From VXPQ01 sp965232485 (GTDB taxonomy: Bacteria > Bacteroidota > Rhodothermia > Rhodothermales > VXPQ01): 64,000 nt of DNA. Shown here in pieces: positions 1-8,337 of this stretch. A program made the translations under genes and the position numbers. The stretch spans positions 992,001-1,056,000 of the forward strand of contig OZ246975.1 in NCBI GenBank assembly GCA_965232485.1, in the 5' to 3' direction. Below the pieces are notes generated by a model. That model was not told where the DNA came from. It was given only the letters and a program-made list of their open reading frames with translations, and made no database searches. How positions within the stretch are numbered: the stretch's first letter is position 1; each line of letters opens with the position of its first letter.

Positions 1-665
1 ACCCACGCGCCTCCCAACGTTCCCCGCCAGCGGTGAACCCAGTAGAAGTACGTCTCCTTCAGGCTCTGGTCCTGCAGCTCGATGTCCGGATCGTCGTCGG
101 TATTGCCCGTGTTCGTGAAGACGTACTCGACGATATGGTATTCGTCATGGAACGGGTTACTCCAGGCGTAGGCGCGCTTGCGGACGGTAATGCCGATATT
201 CATGTTCCATACGGATTCCTGAACCCGGTCGGCAGGCAGGTTCGGATCCACCTCGTTCACTACCGCGACGCGGTCGAACGAAGCGACGCCATCCACCGTG
301 ACTTCCGAATCCTCCCATTTGGCGGTCAGCTTGTCTTCCACCGGGAAGGCGAAATCGACGCCGGGGCTGCGGGGCCCGATACGAGACGTGTAGTACGGGT
401 AGGCCTGCCCATTGGGATCCGTCCAGTCCTTGGCGCCGATCCAGAAAGCGCCGGAACGCTCATGGGTAGAATTCCTGTGAATGGCCGGGTAGGCCATCAG
501 ATCCGACGTTTCGTTCTTGACCCCGACCTGGGAGTACCCGTCCTGGTAATCCCCGATGTCGAGCCACGTAATGGTGAACTGGGCAACGGCCGTGCCGGCG
601 CCCAGCGCCCCGAACGCAAACACAAGGATAGCGCCCGCAAAAAGCTTGTAGCTGACTTTCATCAT
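1..665 (-). CDS. Secreted protein downstream of TonB receptor, N-terminal part (runs off window)
   Basis: The reading frame is open from an ATG at 665 to the window edge (about 221 residues), so the C-terminus is missing. It begins MMKVSYKLFAGAILVFAFG and has a typical signal peptide ending near AVAQ (about residue 29). The mature part is rich in aromatic residues and has a segment SGAFWIGAKDWTDPNG, as in large secreted proteins that often follow TonB receptors in Rhodothermota. It lies about 100 bp downstream of the receptor on the same strand and is probably co-transcribed with it. The protein at 48645-52469 holds the equivalent place after the second receptor. A type IX sorting tail would be expected off the window, but this cannot be seen. 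The specific function is unknown. Confidence 0.75.
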   Translation of the reverse strand, partial: MMKVSYKLFAGAILVFAFGALGAGTAVAQFTITWLDIGDYQDGYSQVGVKNETSDLMAYPAIHRNSTHERSGAFWIGAKDWTDPNGQAYPYYTSRIGPRSPGVDFAFPVEDKLTAKWEDSEVTVDGVASFDRVAVVNEVDPNLPADRVQESVWNMNIGITVRKRAYAWSNPFHDEYHIVEYVFTNTGNTDDDPDIELQDQSLKETYFYWVHRWRGTLGGAW

Positions 666-763
666 GGTCTTGTTTCTTATGTAAGAATAACTGCCGGCGA
701 CGATGGTCTCCGAATAGATTCGTCCGGGGGTCGCTGGCCGCCCCCCGGACGAATCCGTTTCGT

Positions 764-3700
764 TCAGAAGCTTACCCGCAGGCCCAGCGTGACCCGGCGC
801 GGATTCAGGAAGGTGTTGAACCGGTGGTTCGGCATATCGATGTAGGCCTTGTCCTCCAGTACCTGATCCACGTCGCCCTGGGGAACGTTCTCCCAGGCGC
901 TGCCCGTCCACCGATGGTACGTATCCGTATCCTGGGCCCAGACCCAGCCGCGCTCGAAACCCTCGTCGGGCGCGTCCGGCAACGTGGCCTTGCCCTCGAT
1001 GGGCTGGAATTCGACGTCCCAGTCACGGAACGTGCCCGGCTTGTCGTCGCCCGGAACCCATACGTAGGGCTCGGTCGTGCCTTCGGGCAACTGGTGGAAA
1101 ATATCCTTGTCCAGATGCAACGACCGCATGTACTCCCCGAGATCGTCTCCCTGACGCTCGAGGAATGCGCCGCCCCAGTTCAAATGCCGCAGGTTGAATA
1201 CATTGTCGATGTCCGCAAACAACTGCAGCCGCGTGGGGCCCGCGCTGAAGTGCTTCGTAAAGCGCAGGTCGAAGTTCCAGTAATCCCGATACCGGACGTT
1301 GTTGCGCACTTCCGGAATGCTCGCAGACACATCGCCCGCCCAGGTCAAAGCCTGGCCCTTGCGCCATTCGCCAAGGAGGCTGACGCGGAAATTCGCCAAG
1401 GGATTCCCGCCGGCGATCTCGGGGCCGAAGCCCTGCGGCGTAAGCACCAGCAGGTTTGCATTCGCGAACGGCTCGGCCACCGGCGCCGACTGCCTGTAAT
1501 CCGTGGAGGTGCGCAGCCAGTTCACCATCTGGAACGAGTTCTCGTAGAATTCCTCGTACCCGAAGTTGCCCGACTTGCGCTGCTGGTACGTGAAGTTCGC
1601 AAAGCCCTGCACCCACTTGCCCCGGTTCTTGGAAACGCTGAGCTCCGCGCCCCGCGTATCCGAGTAATGCCACGGCATCTTGGTGGTGTATTGCACGACC
1701 TCGCCGAGGCTCCGGAAAGTGACTTCCCGTGTTTCTTCCCTGTTGTCCCGATAGTACCCGGAAATACGCACAAGGAATCGATCCAGCACATTCTGGTCGA
1801 AGCCCAGTTCGTACGCCACCGTCTTGGGCAGCGGATGCTCCGGATTCGCCAACTGATCGATGCCGCCCGCCTTGGACTGCTGAATGCCCAGTACGTCGTA
1901 GGCGTCCATCATCTGGCGGAAGTGCCCGTAGTTGAAATACAGTTTGCTGTTCGTGGTGATCGGGAAGGAAATGCCCACGCGCGGGCTGACGCCCAGCTGC
2001 GAGGAAACGGACTCCTTATCCAGATCCTCATCCAGCGTTTCCCGGTTGAAGCGCAAGATGCTGTCGTAGTACCCGTAATTCCACCATTCCGTATTCGGGT
2101 CGAAATAGTCGAGGCGTACGCCGAGATTGGCGATCATCCCCTGGAATTCGAGTTTGCCCTGCGCATAGGCCGCGCCCTGCACCGGCGAGCCGTCCCAGGG
2201 CCAGCGCGCGCCCGATTGCGGACCTGCCAGCGCAATGTTGATGCTCGCGTAGTTCATGTTGTAATCGCTGAATATCAGCTCGGCGCCGGTCTTGACCAGC
2301 AGGAAGCGATTAAGCTGGCTCGTCAGGTCGAAGCGACCGGTCCATACCGTTACGGACGAGGTGTCGCGGGTCTTGACCCAGTGGCCGCCCGTCGATTCGT
2401 CCGTGAGTATGTTCCCGCCGATGCCCGCGAAGCCCATGGGCTCCTGACCGGAGCAGTACGGCGTAACGGCGCCGTCGCCGGTGACGTCGGAATCGCCGCC
2501 GAAGCATATGATGCCGTCTTCCTGTCCGACCAGACCATTGAATCCGTCGTTAATGCGTCCGAAGTTGTCCGTCCAGGGAACGCGAACGAGTTCATACGGC
2601 TGGCAGGATTCGCCATTGGGGCCCGTGCCGTCCGAGGAACATACGAACGATCCGTCCCGCAGCGTCGGAAGCCTCGTTTGGTAGTCCGACTGCATTCGCT
2701 GAAGGCCTACCTCGTAGAACGTGTTCTGATTCAGCGTATGCGTTAGCTGCAGGCCCAGCATGTCGTGATCGATATCGCCGATCGGCCACTGCCCGTCCGT
2801 AAACAATTCGTCTCCGCGAATGTCGATCTCCCATATCTGCTTGCCTATGTCGCGGCCTTCGCTCTGCCACCACGGATACGCCGGAATCTGGCCCGTCCAC
2901 AACTCCGTTCCGCGCGAATTTTCCTGCCATACCTGGCCCCGCTGCCGGGTGCCGAGGGCGTGCGCCGTCAGTTTCATGCCGGGGGCCACGTTGGAAATCA
3001 ACTTGACCTGGTAGGTATTGTCCGAGTACGCCTGGCGATCCTGCGGATACAGATATGACGTCTGGCTTCCGCGGTACGACGCGAGAAAGCGCAGACCGCC
3101 AAGATACTGGCTGACGCCTGGAATCGGCCCGCCGATCGTAATGTCGGCGTCGTAATCCGGCATCGTGATTTCGTTGCTCTTGCGCCACATGTAGTGCCAG
3201 TACTCGATCATGTCCGATTCGGTCACGTCGAAATTCTCGTCATGCAGCCGGTCGAGAATTCCTTGCCAGCCCGGAAACGGCTTGTACTGCCGGGCCTCGT
3301 AGGCGTCCCATACGCCCGCCGAACCATTCAGCCGAACCGCCGGGTCCAGCACCGGGCGCGCAAACCAGGTGTCGCATTCGATGGGAACGGACGCGCCGGA
3401 ATAATTGCAACTGGACGGCAACTGATGATAGGGATCGAACGTCTTGTCCTGGGCCGGCGCATAGCGAATGAGCGCGTCCACCGTGTATTCCGTGCGAGAG
3501 GGTTCTTTCGTAGCCACGTTCACAATGCCGGAACGCACGTTTCCGTACTCCGCGCTGAACCCGCCCGTCTGCACCTGCACCTCCTCGAGCGACGTATAGC
3601 TGACGCTGGTCAGGGGATCGTTGTGGCGACCCGTTCGCATCTGCAATCCGTCTACGATAAAGGCCACCTCGTTGAGCCCGCCGCCGCGTACGCGCATGCC

Positions 3701-4174
3701 GGGCTCAATACCCGCCTGCAGGTCCAGCACCTCCGAAACGCCCGCCACCGGCAGGTCCTGAAAGTCCTGGGCGCTCAGGTTGGCCACGTTCGCCGACACG
3801 TCGGCCTGTACGATGGGTTGTTCGGCCACCACGACCACCTCCTCGAGACCCACGGTTTCCTCGCTAAGGTCGAAGTCCACCGTGGAGGTAAGGTCCGTAC
3901 TTACGTGAATGCCTTCCTGCACCGCCGTCGTATACCCGATGAACGAGGCGCGAAGGTTGTACGTACCGGGGCGCACATTCAGAATGTGATAGAAACCTTC
4001 GGCGTCGGTTACGGCGCCTTGCGTCGTACCATCGATTACCACATTCACGCCGGGGAGCGAATCCCCGGTGTTTCCGTCGGTTACCTGGCCAGCGATTTTG
4101 CCCTGCTGCGCCCATGCCGTGGCCGGGACAAGCAACGCAAGCGTAAACAGTAGCTTTGCCATTCTCATATACAT
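764..4174 (-). CDS. TonB-dependent outer-membrane receptor with carboxypeptidase-like N-terminal domain
   Basis: This is a 1136-residue outer-membrane protein. The signal peptide ends at about residue 22 (ATAWAQ). Residues 25-110 form a carboxypeptidase regulatory-like domain (GKIAGQVTDGNTGDSLPGVN). A plug domain follows at about 118-230 (VRGGGLNEVAFIVDGL and GGFSAEYGNVRSGIVNV). The rest is beta-barrel, with terminal residues GLRVSF ending in Phe as expected for BAM substrates. Such receptors take up bulky ligands such as oligosaccharides using TonB energy. A second in-frame Met at 4162 gives a shorter and equally good signal peptide. The next gene downstream encodes a secreted protein. Motif copies shared with the neighbouring catabolic genes lie upstream, so co-regulation with that block is possible. 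The substrate is not known. Confidence 0.93.
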   Translation of the reverse strand: MYMRMAKLLFTLALLVPATAWAQQGKIAGQVTDGNTGDSLPGVNVVIDGTTQGAVTDAEGFYHILNVRPGTYNLRASFIGYTTAVQEGIHVSTDLTSTVDFDLSEETVGLEEVVVVAEQPIVQADVSANVANLSAQDFQDLPVAGVSEVLDLQAGIEPGMRVRGGGLNEVAFIVDGLQMRTGRHNDPLTSVSYTSLEEVQVQTGGFSAEYGNVRSGIVNVATKEPSRTEYTVDALIRYAPAQDKTFDPYHQLPSSCNYSGASVPIECDTWFARPVLDPAVRLNGSAGVWDAYEARQYKPFPGWQGILDRLHDENFDVTESDMIEYWHYMWRKSNEITMPDYDADITIGGPIPGVSQYLGGLRFLASYRGSQTSYLYPQDRQAYSDNTYQVKLISNVAPGMKLTAHALGTRQRGQVWQENSRGTELWTGQIPAYPWWQSEGRDIGKQIWEIDIRGDELFTDGQWPIGDIDHDMLGLQLTHTLNQNTFYEVGLQRMQSDYQTRLPTLRDGSFVCSSDGTGPNGESCQPYELVRVPWTDNFGRINDGFNGLVGQEDGIICFGGDSDVTGDGAVTPYCSGQEPMGFAGIGGNILTDESTGGHWVKTRDTSSVTVWTGRFDLTSQLNRFLLVKTGAELIFSDYNMNYASINIALAGPQSGARWPWDGSPVQGAAYAQGKLEFQGMIANLGVRLDYFDPNTEWWNYGYYDSILRFNRETLDEDLDKESVSSQLGVSPRVGISFPITTNSKLYFNYGHFRQMMDAYDVLGIQQSKAGGIDQLANPEHPLPKTVAYELGFDQNVLDRFLVRISGYYRDNREETREVTFRSLGEVVQYTTKMPWHYSDTRGAELSVSKNRGKWVQGFANFTYQQRKSGNFGYEEFYENSFQMVNWLRTSTDYRQSAPVAEPFANANLLVLTPQGFGPEIAGGNPLANFRVSLLGEWRKGQALTWAGDVSASIPEVRNNVRYRDYWNFDLRFTKHFSAGPTRLQLFADIDNVFNLRHLNWGGAFLERQGDDLGEYMRSLHLDKDIFHQLPEGTTEPYVWVPGDDKPGTFRDWDVEFQPIEGKATLPDAPDEGFERGWVWAQDTDTYHRWTGSAWENVPQGDVDQVLEDKAYIDMPNHRFNTFLNPRRVTLGLRVSF

Positions 4175-4327
4175 GGCCCTCTGGTATTGATGTTAGTTGG
4201 CGAATAACGCGTCAAAAAGCGCGACGGCCCGGCATGCCATGGGGCATATCACGGACAAGTACGCACGAAATCGGAAAGATGGTACGGCATATCAAACAAT
4301 AACGCAAGAAAATAAGAAATTTTTTTT

Positions 4328-4348
4328 GAATACCCTGATTAAACCCAC
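4328..4348 (+). promoter_or_regulatory. Copy 1 of the GGATACGCTGATCAAAACC motif
   Basis: The sequence GAATACCCTGATTAAACCCA (4328-4347) matches the five-copy consensus GGATACGCTGATMAAAACC with a few changes. It lies about 150 bp upstream of the TonB receptor start. A role as operator is inferred from repetition and position only. Confidence 0.35.
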
Positions 4349-4356
4349 AAGGTTCA

Positions 4357-4469
4357 GAGGCTGCGAGGCGCTGATCGAAATGATTTTGATCAGCTTTGAG
4401 GCCTTCCGGGGCGTCGTCGGCCTGCTTTCCGGAGGCTGCGAGGCGCTGATCGAAATGATTTTTATCAGC
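4357..4469. repeat. Pair of 38-bp direct repeats, each with an internal hairpin
   Basis: The copies lie at 4357-4394 and 4432-4469. They are 75 bp apart and differ at one position. Each starts GAGGCTGCGAGGCGCTGATC. In the first copy, GCTGATC and GATCAGC form a perfect 7-bp inverted repeat around an 11-nt loop; the second keeps 6 bp. The repeats lie between the TonB receptor start and the alcohol dehydrogenase stop. They could be regulatory sites, or a terminator for the dehydrogenase, though no T-run follows. Confidence 0.7.
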
Positions 4470-4475
4470 GTATCC
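4457..4475 (-). promoter_or_regulatory. Copy 2 of the GGATACGCTGATCAAAACC motif
   Basis: Read on the minus strand this is GGATACGCTGATAAAAATC. It overlaps the end of the second 38-bp repeat and lies just downstream of the alcohol dehydrogenase stop, upstream of the TonB receptor. Confidence 0.4.
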
Positions 4476-4480
4476 CCGAA

Positions 4481-5515
4481 TCAGTCAGCGGGAACGAACA
4501 GGGTCTTCACGCCGCGGCGCGTTTCGAACCCATCGAAAGCCTCTTTCCATTTCGTTACCTCGAATATATCGGTGACGAGCGGCTTTGTCCGCACCTGCCC
4601 GGATTGCAGCAGTCGCAACGCGCGCAGCCAGGCGGGGGGGACGCTCGCGTTGCTGCCGGTAACGATCAATTCCTTGTAGCATACCTGGTCCAGGTCCCAG
4701 GCGATGGGCTTGCCGAAAAGCCCGATCTGCACATACCGCCCGGCTCGACGCACGAGGTCCAGCAACCCGGCGGCGGCCGGCCCCGCGCCCGAGCATTCGT
4801 ATACCGCGTCGGCTCCCATGCCTTCGGACGTCAGGGCGGCTACGAGTTCCGAAGCATTATCGCGCTCCACGTTTACGATGTGGTCGGCCCCGAACGAACG
4901 GGCCATGTCCAGGCGGTGCCCGTCGCTGTCCGTGCCGAGCATGACCACCGTCGCGCCGGCCGCCTTGACCACCTGCAACGTAAGCAGCCCGATGGCGCCG
5001 GGCCCCGCCACGACCGCCACATCGCCGGGAAACACCGTCGGGACGCTCGACGCGCCGTGCACTACGCAGGCGAGCGGCTCGGTCAAGGCGCCTGCATGGA
5101 AATCCACATTGTCCGGCAAAACATGAATGTTGGACGCCGGCACGATCACGTACCGGGTGAATCCCCCGTTGACCGCAGAGCCGATCGAAAGGCGACGCAA
5201 ACACAGGTTCGCCCGACCGGCGCGGCAATAGCGACAAGCCCCGCACGTAGAAAAATAGGTCTCCGTCGTTACGCGCAGGCCCGGCGCAAGACGCTCCACA
5301 TCGTCTCCGGCGTCCGCAATCTCCCCGGCCACCTCGTGCCCGAGCACGACGGGAGGCCGCGAAGGAAATTCGTCTTTATATATATGGAGGTCCGTACCGC
5401 ATATCCCGGCGGCCCGCACCCGAATCTTGACCTGCCCGGGACCCGGATGCGGCTCGGGAATGTCGCGGAGTTCGATTTGCCCCGCGCCGGGGGCGATTTT
5501 CATGACGGCTTTCAT
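4481..5515 (-). CDS. Zinc-dependent medium-chain alcohol/polyol dehydrogenase
   Basis: This 344-residue protein belongs to the medium-chain dehydrogenase family of threonine and sorbitol dehydrogenases. Catalytic zinc ligands are visible as Cys39 (AGICGTD) and His60-Glu61 (GHEVAG). The structural-zinc cluster is C91-x2-C94-x2-C97-x7-C105. A dinucleotide-binding motif, GPGAIG, follows in the middle of the protein. It would oxidise a secondary alcohol of a polyol or sugar acid with NAD(P). The frame is open 79 codons further upstream, but that part is Arg-rich and unlike the family. The ATG at 5515 (MKAVMKIAPG) matches the usual start. It diverges from the semialdehyde dehydrogenase gene, with two motif copies in the shared upstream region. 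The substrate cannot be read from sequence. Confidence 0.88.
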   Translation of the reverse strand: MKAVMKIAPGAGQIELRDIPEPHPGPGQVKIRVRAAGICGTDLHIYKDEFPSRPPVVLGHEVAGEIADAGDDVERLAPGLRVTTETYFSTCGACRYCRAGRANLCLRRLSIGSAVNGGFTRYVIVPASNIHVLPDNVDFHAGALTEPLACVVHGASSVPTVFPGDVAVVAGPGAIGLLTLQVVKAAGATVVMLGTDSDGHRLDMARSFGADHIVNVERDNASELVAALTSEGMGADAVYECSGAGPAAAGLLDLVRRAGRYVQIGLFGKPIAWDLDQVCYKELIVTGSNASVPPAWLRALRLLQSGQVRTKPLVTDIFEVTKWKEAFDGFETRRGVKTLFVPAD

Positions 5516-5647
5516 AACGACGGTTGCGTTCGGGGGATGTCTTCTCGAGCGGAGCCTTGGGCAGGCGGGCGCCCGTACGGCGCAGTACGGCCGTATGTGG
5601 ATACGCGCCGGCGCCGAACGGGCCATCCCGCTCGCTGTCAATATGTA

Positions 5648-5667
5648 GGATACGCTGATAAAGCCAC
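5648..5667 (+). promoter_or_regulatory. Copy 3 of the GGATACGCTGATCAAAACC motif
   Basis: The sequence is GGATACGCTGATAAAGCCAC. It sits in the divergent region about 130 bp upstream of the dehydrogenase start and 225 bp upstream of the mmsA start. Confidence 0.4.
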
Positions 5668-5774
5668 ATCGCTCCGCACCTGTCGCCGGAAACCGCATTT
5701 CTGCCCGGCGACCCATAACGCACAGGGGGCCGCGCGTTGACGGCAGGAACACAAAAGGCCTTCGCAGGATTTAC

Positions 5775-5795
5775 GGATACGCTGATCAAAACCCC
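5775..5795 (+). promoter_or_regulatory. Copy 4 of the GGATACGCTGATCAAAACC motif
   Basis: The sequence begins GGATACGCTGATCAAAACCC and is the best match to the consensus. It lies 78 bp upstream of the mmsA start codon, a usual distance for an operator. Confidence 0.45.
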
Positions 5796-5872
5796 GGCGC
5801 GCCGCGGACTCCATCGATGCGCGCAGACGCGCCGCGCCGCATCGTATTCGCTAAAAATTCATATTTTGCGCC

Positions 5873-7348
5873 ATGCCCCCTGCTCCGCTGCACCATTATA
5901 TCGAAGGCGACTGGCGACTCCGACAGGAAAGCCCCCTGCTGGACGTAACGAACCCGGCCACGGCGACCCCGCTGGCGCGCGTTCCCCTTTCGTCGAAGGA
6001 AGAGGTCGATCAGGCCGTCCGGGCGGCGCACAAGGCATTCCCCGCATGGCGGGCCACGCCGATCACGGAACGCATACAATACCTTTTCCGGCTCAAGCAA
6101 CTGCTGGAAGAACACGTCGAAGACCTTGCCCGAACCATCACGAACGAATGCGGCAAGACCTTCCGGGAAAGCCTGGGCGAGCTCCGGCGGGGCGTCGAAA
6201 ACGTGGAGGTGGCCATCGGAACGCCCATACTCATGCAGGGCGTGAACAACGAGGACATTGCGCGCGGCATCGACGAGCACATGATCCGGCAACCGCTGGG
6301 CGTAACCACGGCCATCACCCCGTTCAATTTTCCGGGCATGATCCCCTTGTGGTTCCTGCCCTACGCCGTCGCCACCGGCAATTGCTTCATCCTGAAGCCG
6401 AGCGAGCGCGTCCCGATGACCAGCGCCCGGCTGTTCGACCTGATCGACCAATGCGATTTCCCGCCGGGCGTGCTGCAACTCGTGCACGGAGGCAAGGATA
6501 CCGTAGACGCGCTCCTCGACCATCCGCTGGTGCGCGCCGTGAGTTTCGTAGGCTCGACGCCGGTGGCGCGGTATGTCTACGGCAGGGCGTCCGCTTCGGG
6601 CAAACGCGCGCAATGCCAGGGAGGCGCCAAAAATCCAGTGGTGATCCTGCCGGACGCGGACATGGACATGACCACGCAGATCATGGCCGATTCCGCGTTT
6701 GGCTGCGCCGGACAGCGCTGCCTCGCCGCTTCCGTAGCCGTAACGGTAGGCAGCGCAGGCAAGGAATTTACCGAACGGATTGCGGAAGCCGCCGCATCCC
6801 GCCGGGTGGGCTACGGTCTGGATGAAGACGCACAAATGGGGCCTGTGATTTCCGAGCAAAGCAGACAGCGCATCGAAGGACTCATCGAAACGGGCGCAAA
6901 AGAGGGCGCCCGGCTCGTCGTGGACGGGCGCGGCAAACACGTCGGGGGCTACGAAGACGGATATTTTCTTTTCCCCTCCGTGCTTTCGGATATTCCCCCG
7001 GCAAGCACGCTGTCCCGGATCGAAGTATTCGGCCCGGTGCTGAGCCTATCCCATGTCGATACCCTCGACGAGGCGATCCGGTTCGTAAACGACCGTCCCT
7101 ACGGAAACATGGCCTGCATCTTCACAAGCAGCGGCGCGAGCGCGCGGCAATTCCGCCACGAAGCAGACGCCGGCAACATCGGCGTGAATATCGGCGTGGC
7201 CGCGCCGATGGCCTTTTTTCCGTTCAGCGGCTGGAACGAAAGCTTCTTCGGAGACTTGCATGCGCAGTCCCGGCACGGCGTCGAATTCTACACGCAAACG
7301 AAAGTGGTCGTGGAGCGCTGGCCAAGCGAATGGACCCGCACCTTCTGA
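5873..7348 (+). CDS. mmsA: CoA-acylating methylmalonate/malonate-semialdehyde dehydrogenase
   Basis: This 491-residue protein turns (methyl)malonate semialdehyde into propionyl- or acetyl-CoA using NAD and CoA. Family hallmarks are FNFPGMIPLWFLPYA (from about residue 151), GSTPVARYVYGRA (from 228), and the catalytic Cys283 in GCAGQRCLA. The conserved tail includes FPFSGWNESFFGDLHAQSRH and EFYTQTKVVVERW. The length fits MmsA/IolA (about 490). The next gene is an IolC-like kinase and the one after a LacD-like aldolase. The likely local job is therefore the last step of inositol breakdown, malonate semialdehyde to acetyl-CoA (IolA role). The valine-catabolic role (MmsA) is the alternative. Confidence 0.95.
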   Translation: MPPAPLHHYIEGDWRLRQESPLLDVTNPATATPLARVPLSSKEEVDQAVRAAHKAFPAWRATPITERIQYLFRLKQLLEEHVEDLARTITNECGKTFRESLGELRRGVENVEVAIGTPILMQGVNNEDIARGIDEHMIRQPLGVTTAITPFNFPGMIPLWFLPYAVATGNCFILKPSERVPMTSARLFDLIDQCDFPPGVLQLVHGGKDTVDALLDHPLVRAVSFVGSTPVARYVYGRASASGKRAQCQGGAKNPVVILPDADMDMTTQIMADSAFGCAGQRCLAASVAVTVGSAGKEFTERIAEAAASRRVGYGLDEDAQMGPVISEQSRQRIEGLIETGAKEGARLVVDGRGKHVGGYEDGYFLFPSVLSDIPPASTLSRIEVFGPVLSLSHVDTLDEAIRFVNDRPYGNMACIFTSSGASARQFRHEADAGNIGVNIGVAAPMAFFPFSGWNESFFGDLHAQSRHGVEFYTQTKVVVERWPSEWTRTF

Positions 7349-7377
7349 TTTCTCCGGCTGATTTTTCTGGCGCAAGC

Positions 7378-8337
7378 ATGTCCGAACGAACTTTCGACGT
7401 CGTCAGCCTGGGACGGCTGGCGATCGATCTGTACGCCGACGAGATCGGCGTGGAACTGTCCCGCGTACGGCATTTCAGCGTCTACGCGGGGGGCTGTCCC
7501 GCCAATTTCGCTACCGGCGCGGCCCGCCTCGGCCTGCGCGTAGCCATGGCGTCCCGCATCGGCGCGGACGGCCTGAGCGACGGCCTGGTTGAGTTTTTGA
7601 CGAAGGAGGGCGTCGATACCCGGTATGTCGCGCGCGATCCGGAACGCTTGACCGGGTTGGCTTTCCTGAGCATCCTGCCCCCGGATACGTTCCCGCTCGT
7701 TTACTACCGCCCCGATCCGGCCGACATGCACATGACGCCGGAAGATATTGCCTCGATTGCTTTCGGGCAGGCCAAGGCGCTTTTCGTCGCCGGGACCCGG
7801 TTCAGCGGCGAGCCCGCCCGCAGCGCTGCGCTGGACGCCATGAAACGCGCCCGCGCGGCAGGCGCCGAAATCATCCTCGATATAGACAAACGCCCCACGC
7901 TCTGGGCGGACCTTGACGCTTTCGGCAGCCACCTTCGCAACGCCCTCCCTCTTGTGGATATCGCCATCGGGACGGAGGACGAAATCACTGCCGCCGCCGA
8001 CCGGCCAAGCGTCGAGGAGGCCGTACCCGTGCTGCTCGACCTCGTGCAACGCGCCGTCGCCGTCAAGCACGGCCAGGACGGTTCGGAAGTGTACGCCAAA
8101 GACGGGGGCGTACACAGCGCCGCGCCGTTTTCCGTGGAGGCGCTCAATGTACTTGGCGCCGGGGACGCCTGGGCCGCCGGATTCGTCTATGCGTATTTAC
8201 AGGGATGGGCATGGGAAAAATGCGCCCGGTTCGGCAACGCTACCGGAGCGATCGTCGTGACGCGCCACGCCTGCGCGAACGACATGCCCACGCGCGAAGA
8301 AGCCGCTTCCTTTATCGAGGAGCAAGGGGGATTCTGA
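7378..8337 (+). CDS. iolC: 5-dehydro-2-deoxygluconokinase-like PfkB kinase
   Basis: A 319-residue PfkB-family sugar kinase that would phosphorylate 5-dehydro-2-deoxy-D-gluconate with ATP. The N-terminus has FDVVSLGRLAIDLYADEIG and YAGGCPANFATGAARLGL, close to IolC. RLTGLAFLSI and PLVYYRPDPADMHM are also IolC-like. The PfkB catalytic motif NVLGAGDAWAAGF is near the C-terminus. The ATG at 7378 was chosen because the family begins with this segment; an upstream ATG at 7330 would overlap mmsA. Its stop overlaps the next start (TGATG), so it is translationally coupled to the aldolase. Other PfkB kinases such as KDG kinase are less likely. Confidence 0.85.
   Translation: MSERTFDVVSLGRLAIDLYADEIGVELSRVRHFSVYAGGCPANFATGAARLGLRVAMASRIGADGLSDGLVEFLTKEGVDTRYVARDPERLTGLAFLSILPPDTFPLVYYRPDPADMHMTPEDIASIAFGQAKALFVAGTRFSGEPARSAALDAMKRARAAGAEIILDIDKRPTLWADLDAFGSHLRNALPLVDIAIGTEDEITAAADRPSVEEAVPVLLDLVQRAVAVKHGQDGSEVYAKDGGVHSAAPFSVEALNVLGAGDAWAAGFVYAYLQGWAWEKCARFGNATGAIVVTRHACANDMPTREEAASFIEEQGGF

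Larger units (their letters stand above)
4175..4480. other. Intergenic region upstream of TonB receptor with repeats and motif copies
   Basis: No gene is supported here. The stretch holds two 38-bp direct repeats and two copies of the 19-21 bp motif described separately. It also contains an A/T-rich segment around 4300-4330. On the minus strand a weak TTGCGT (4302-4307), 17-bp spacer and TACCAT (4279-4284) could be a promoter for the receptor. This last point is inference only. Confidence 0.5.
5516..5872. other. Divergent upstream region between alcohol dehydrogenase and semialdehyde dehydrogenase genes
   Basis: About 360 bp without a convincing gene. It holds two same-orientation copies of the 19-21 bp motif (5648-5667 and 5775-5795) and should carry promoters for both flanking genes. 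No clear consensus promoter hexamers were found. An open frame across it (extending the dehydrogenase) lacks family similarity and was rejected. Confidence 0.5.

Noticed and set aside
4197..4679. 160-residue plus-strand frame across the 38-bp repeats
   Set aside because: It is mostly intergenic repeat sequence followed by antisense to the dehydrogenase end. There is no family similarity.
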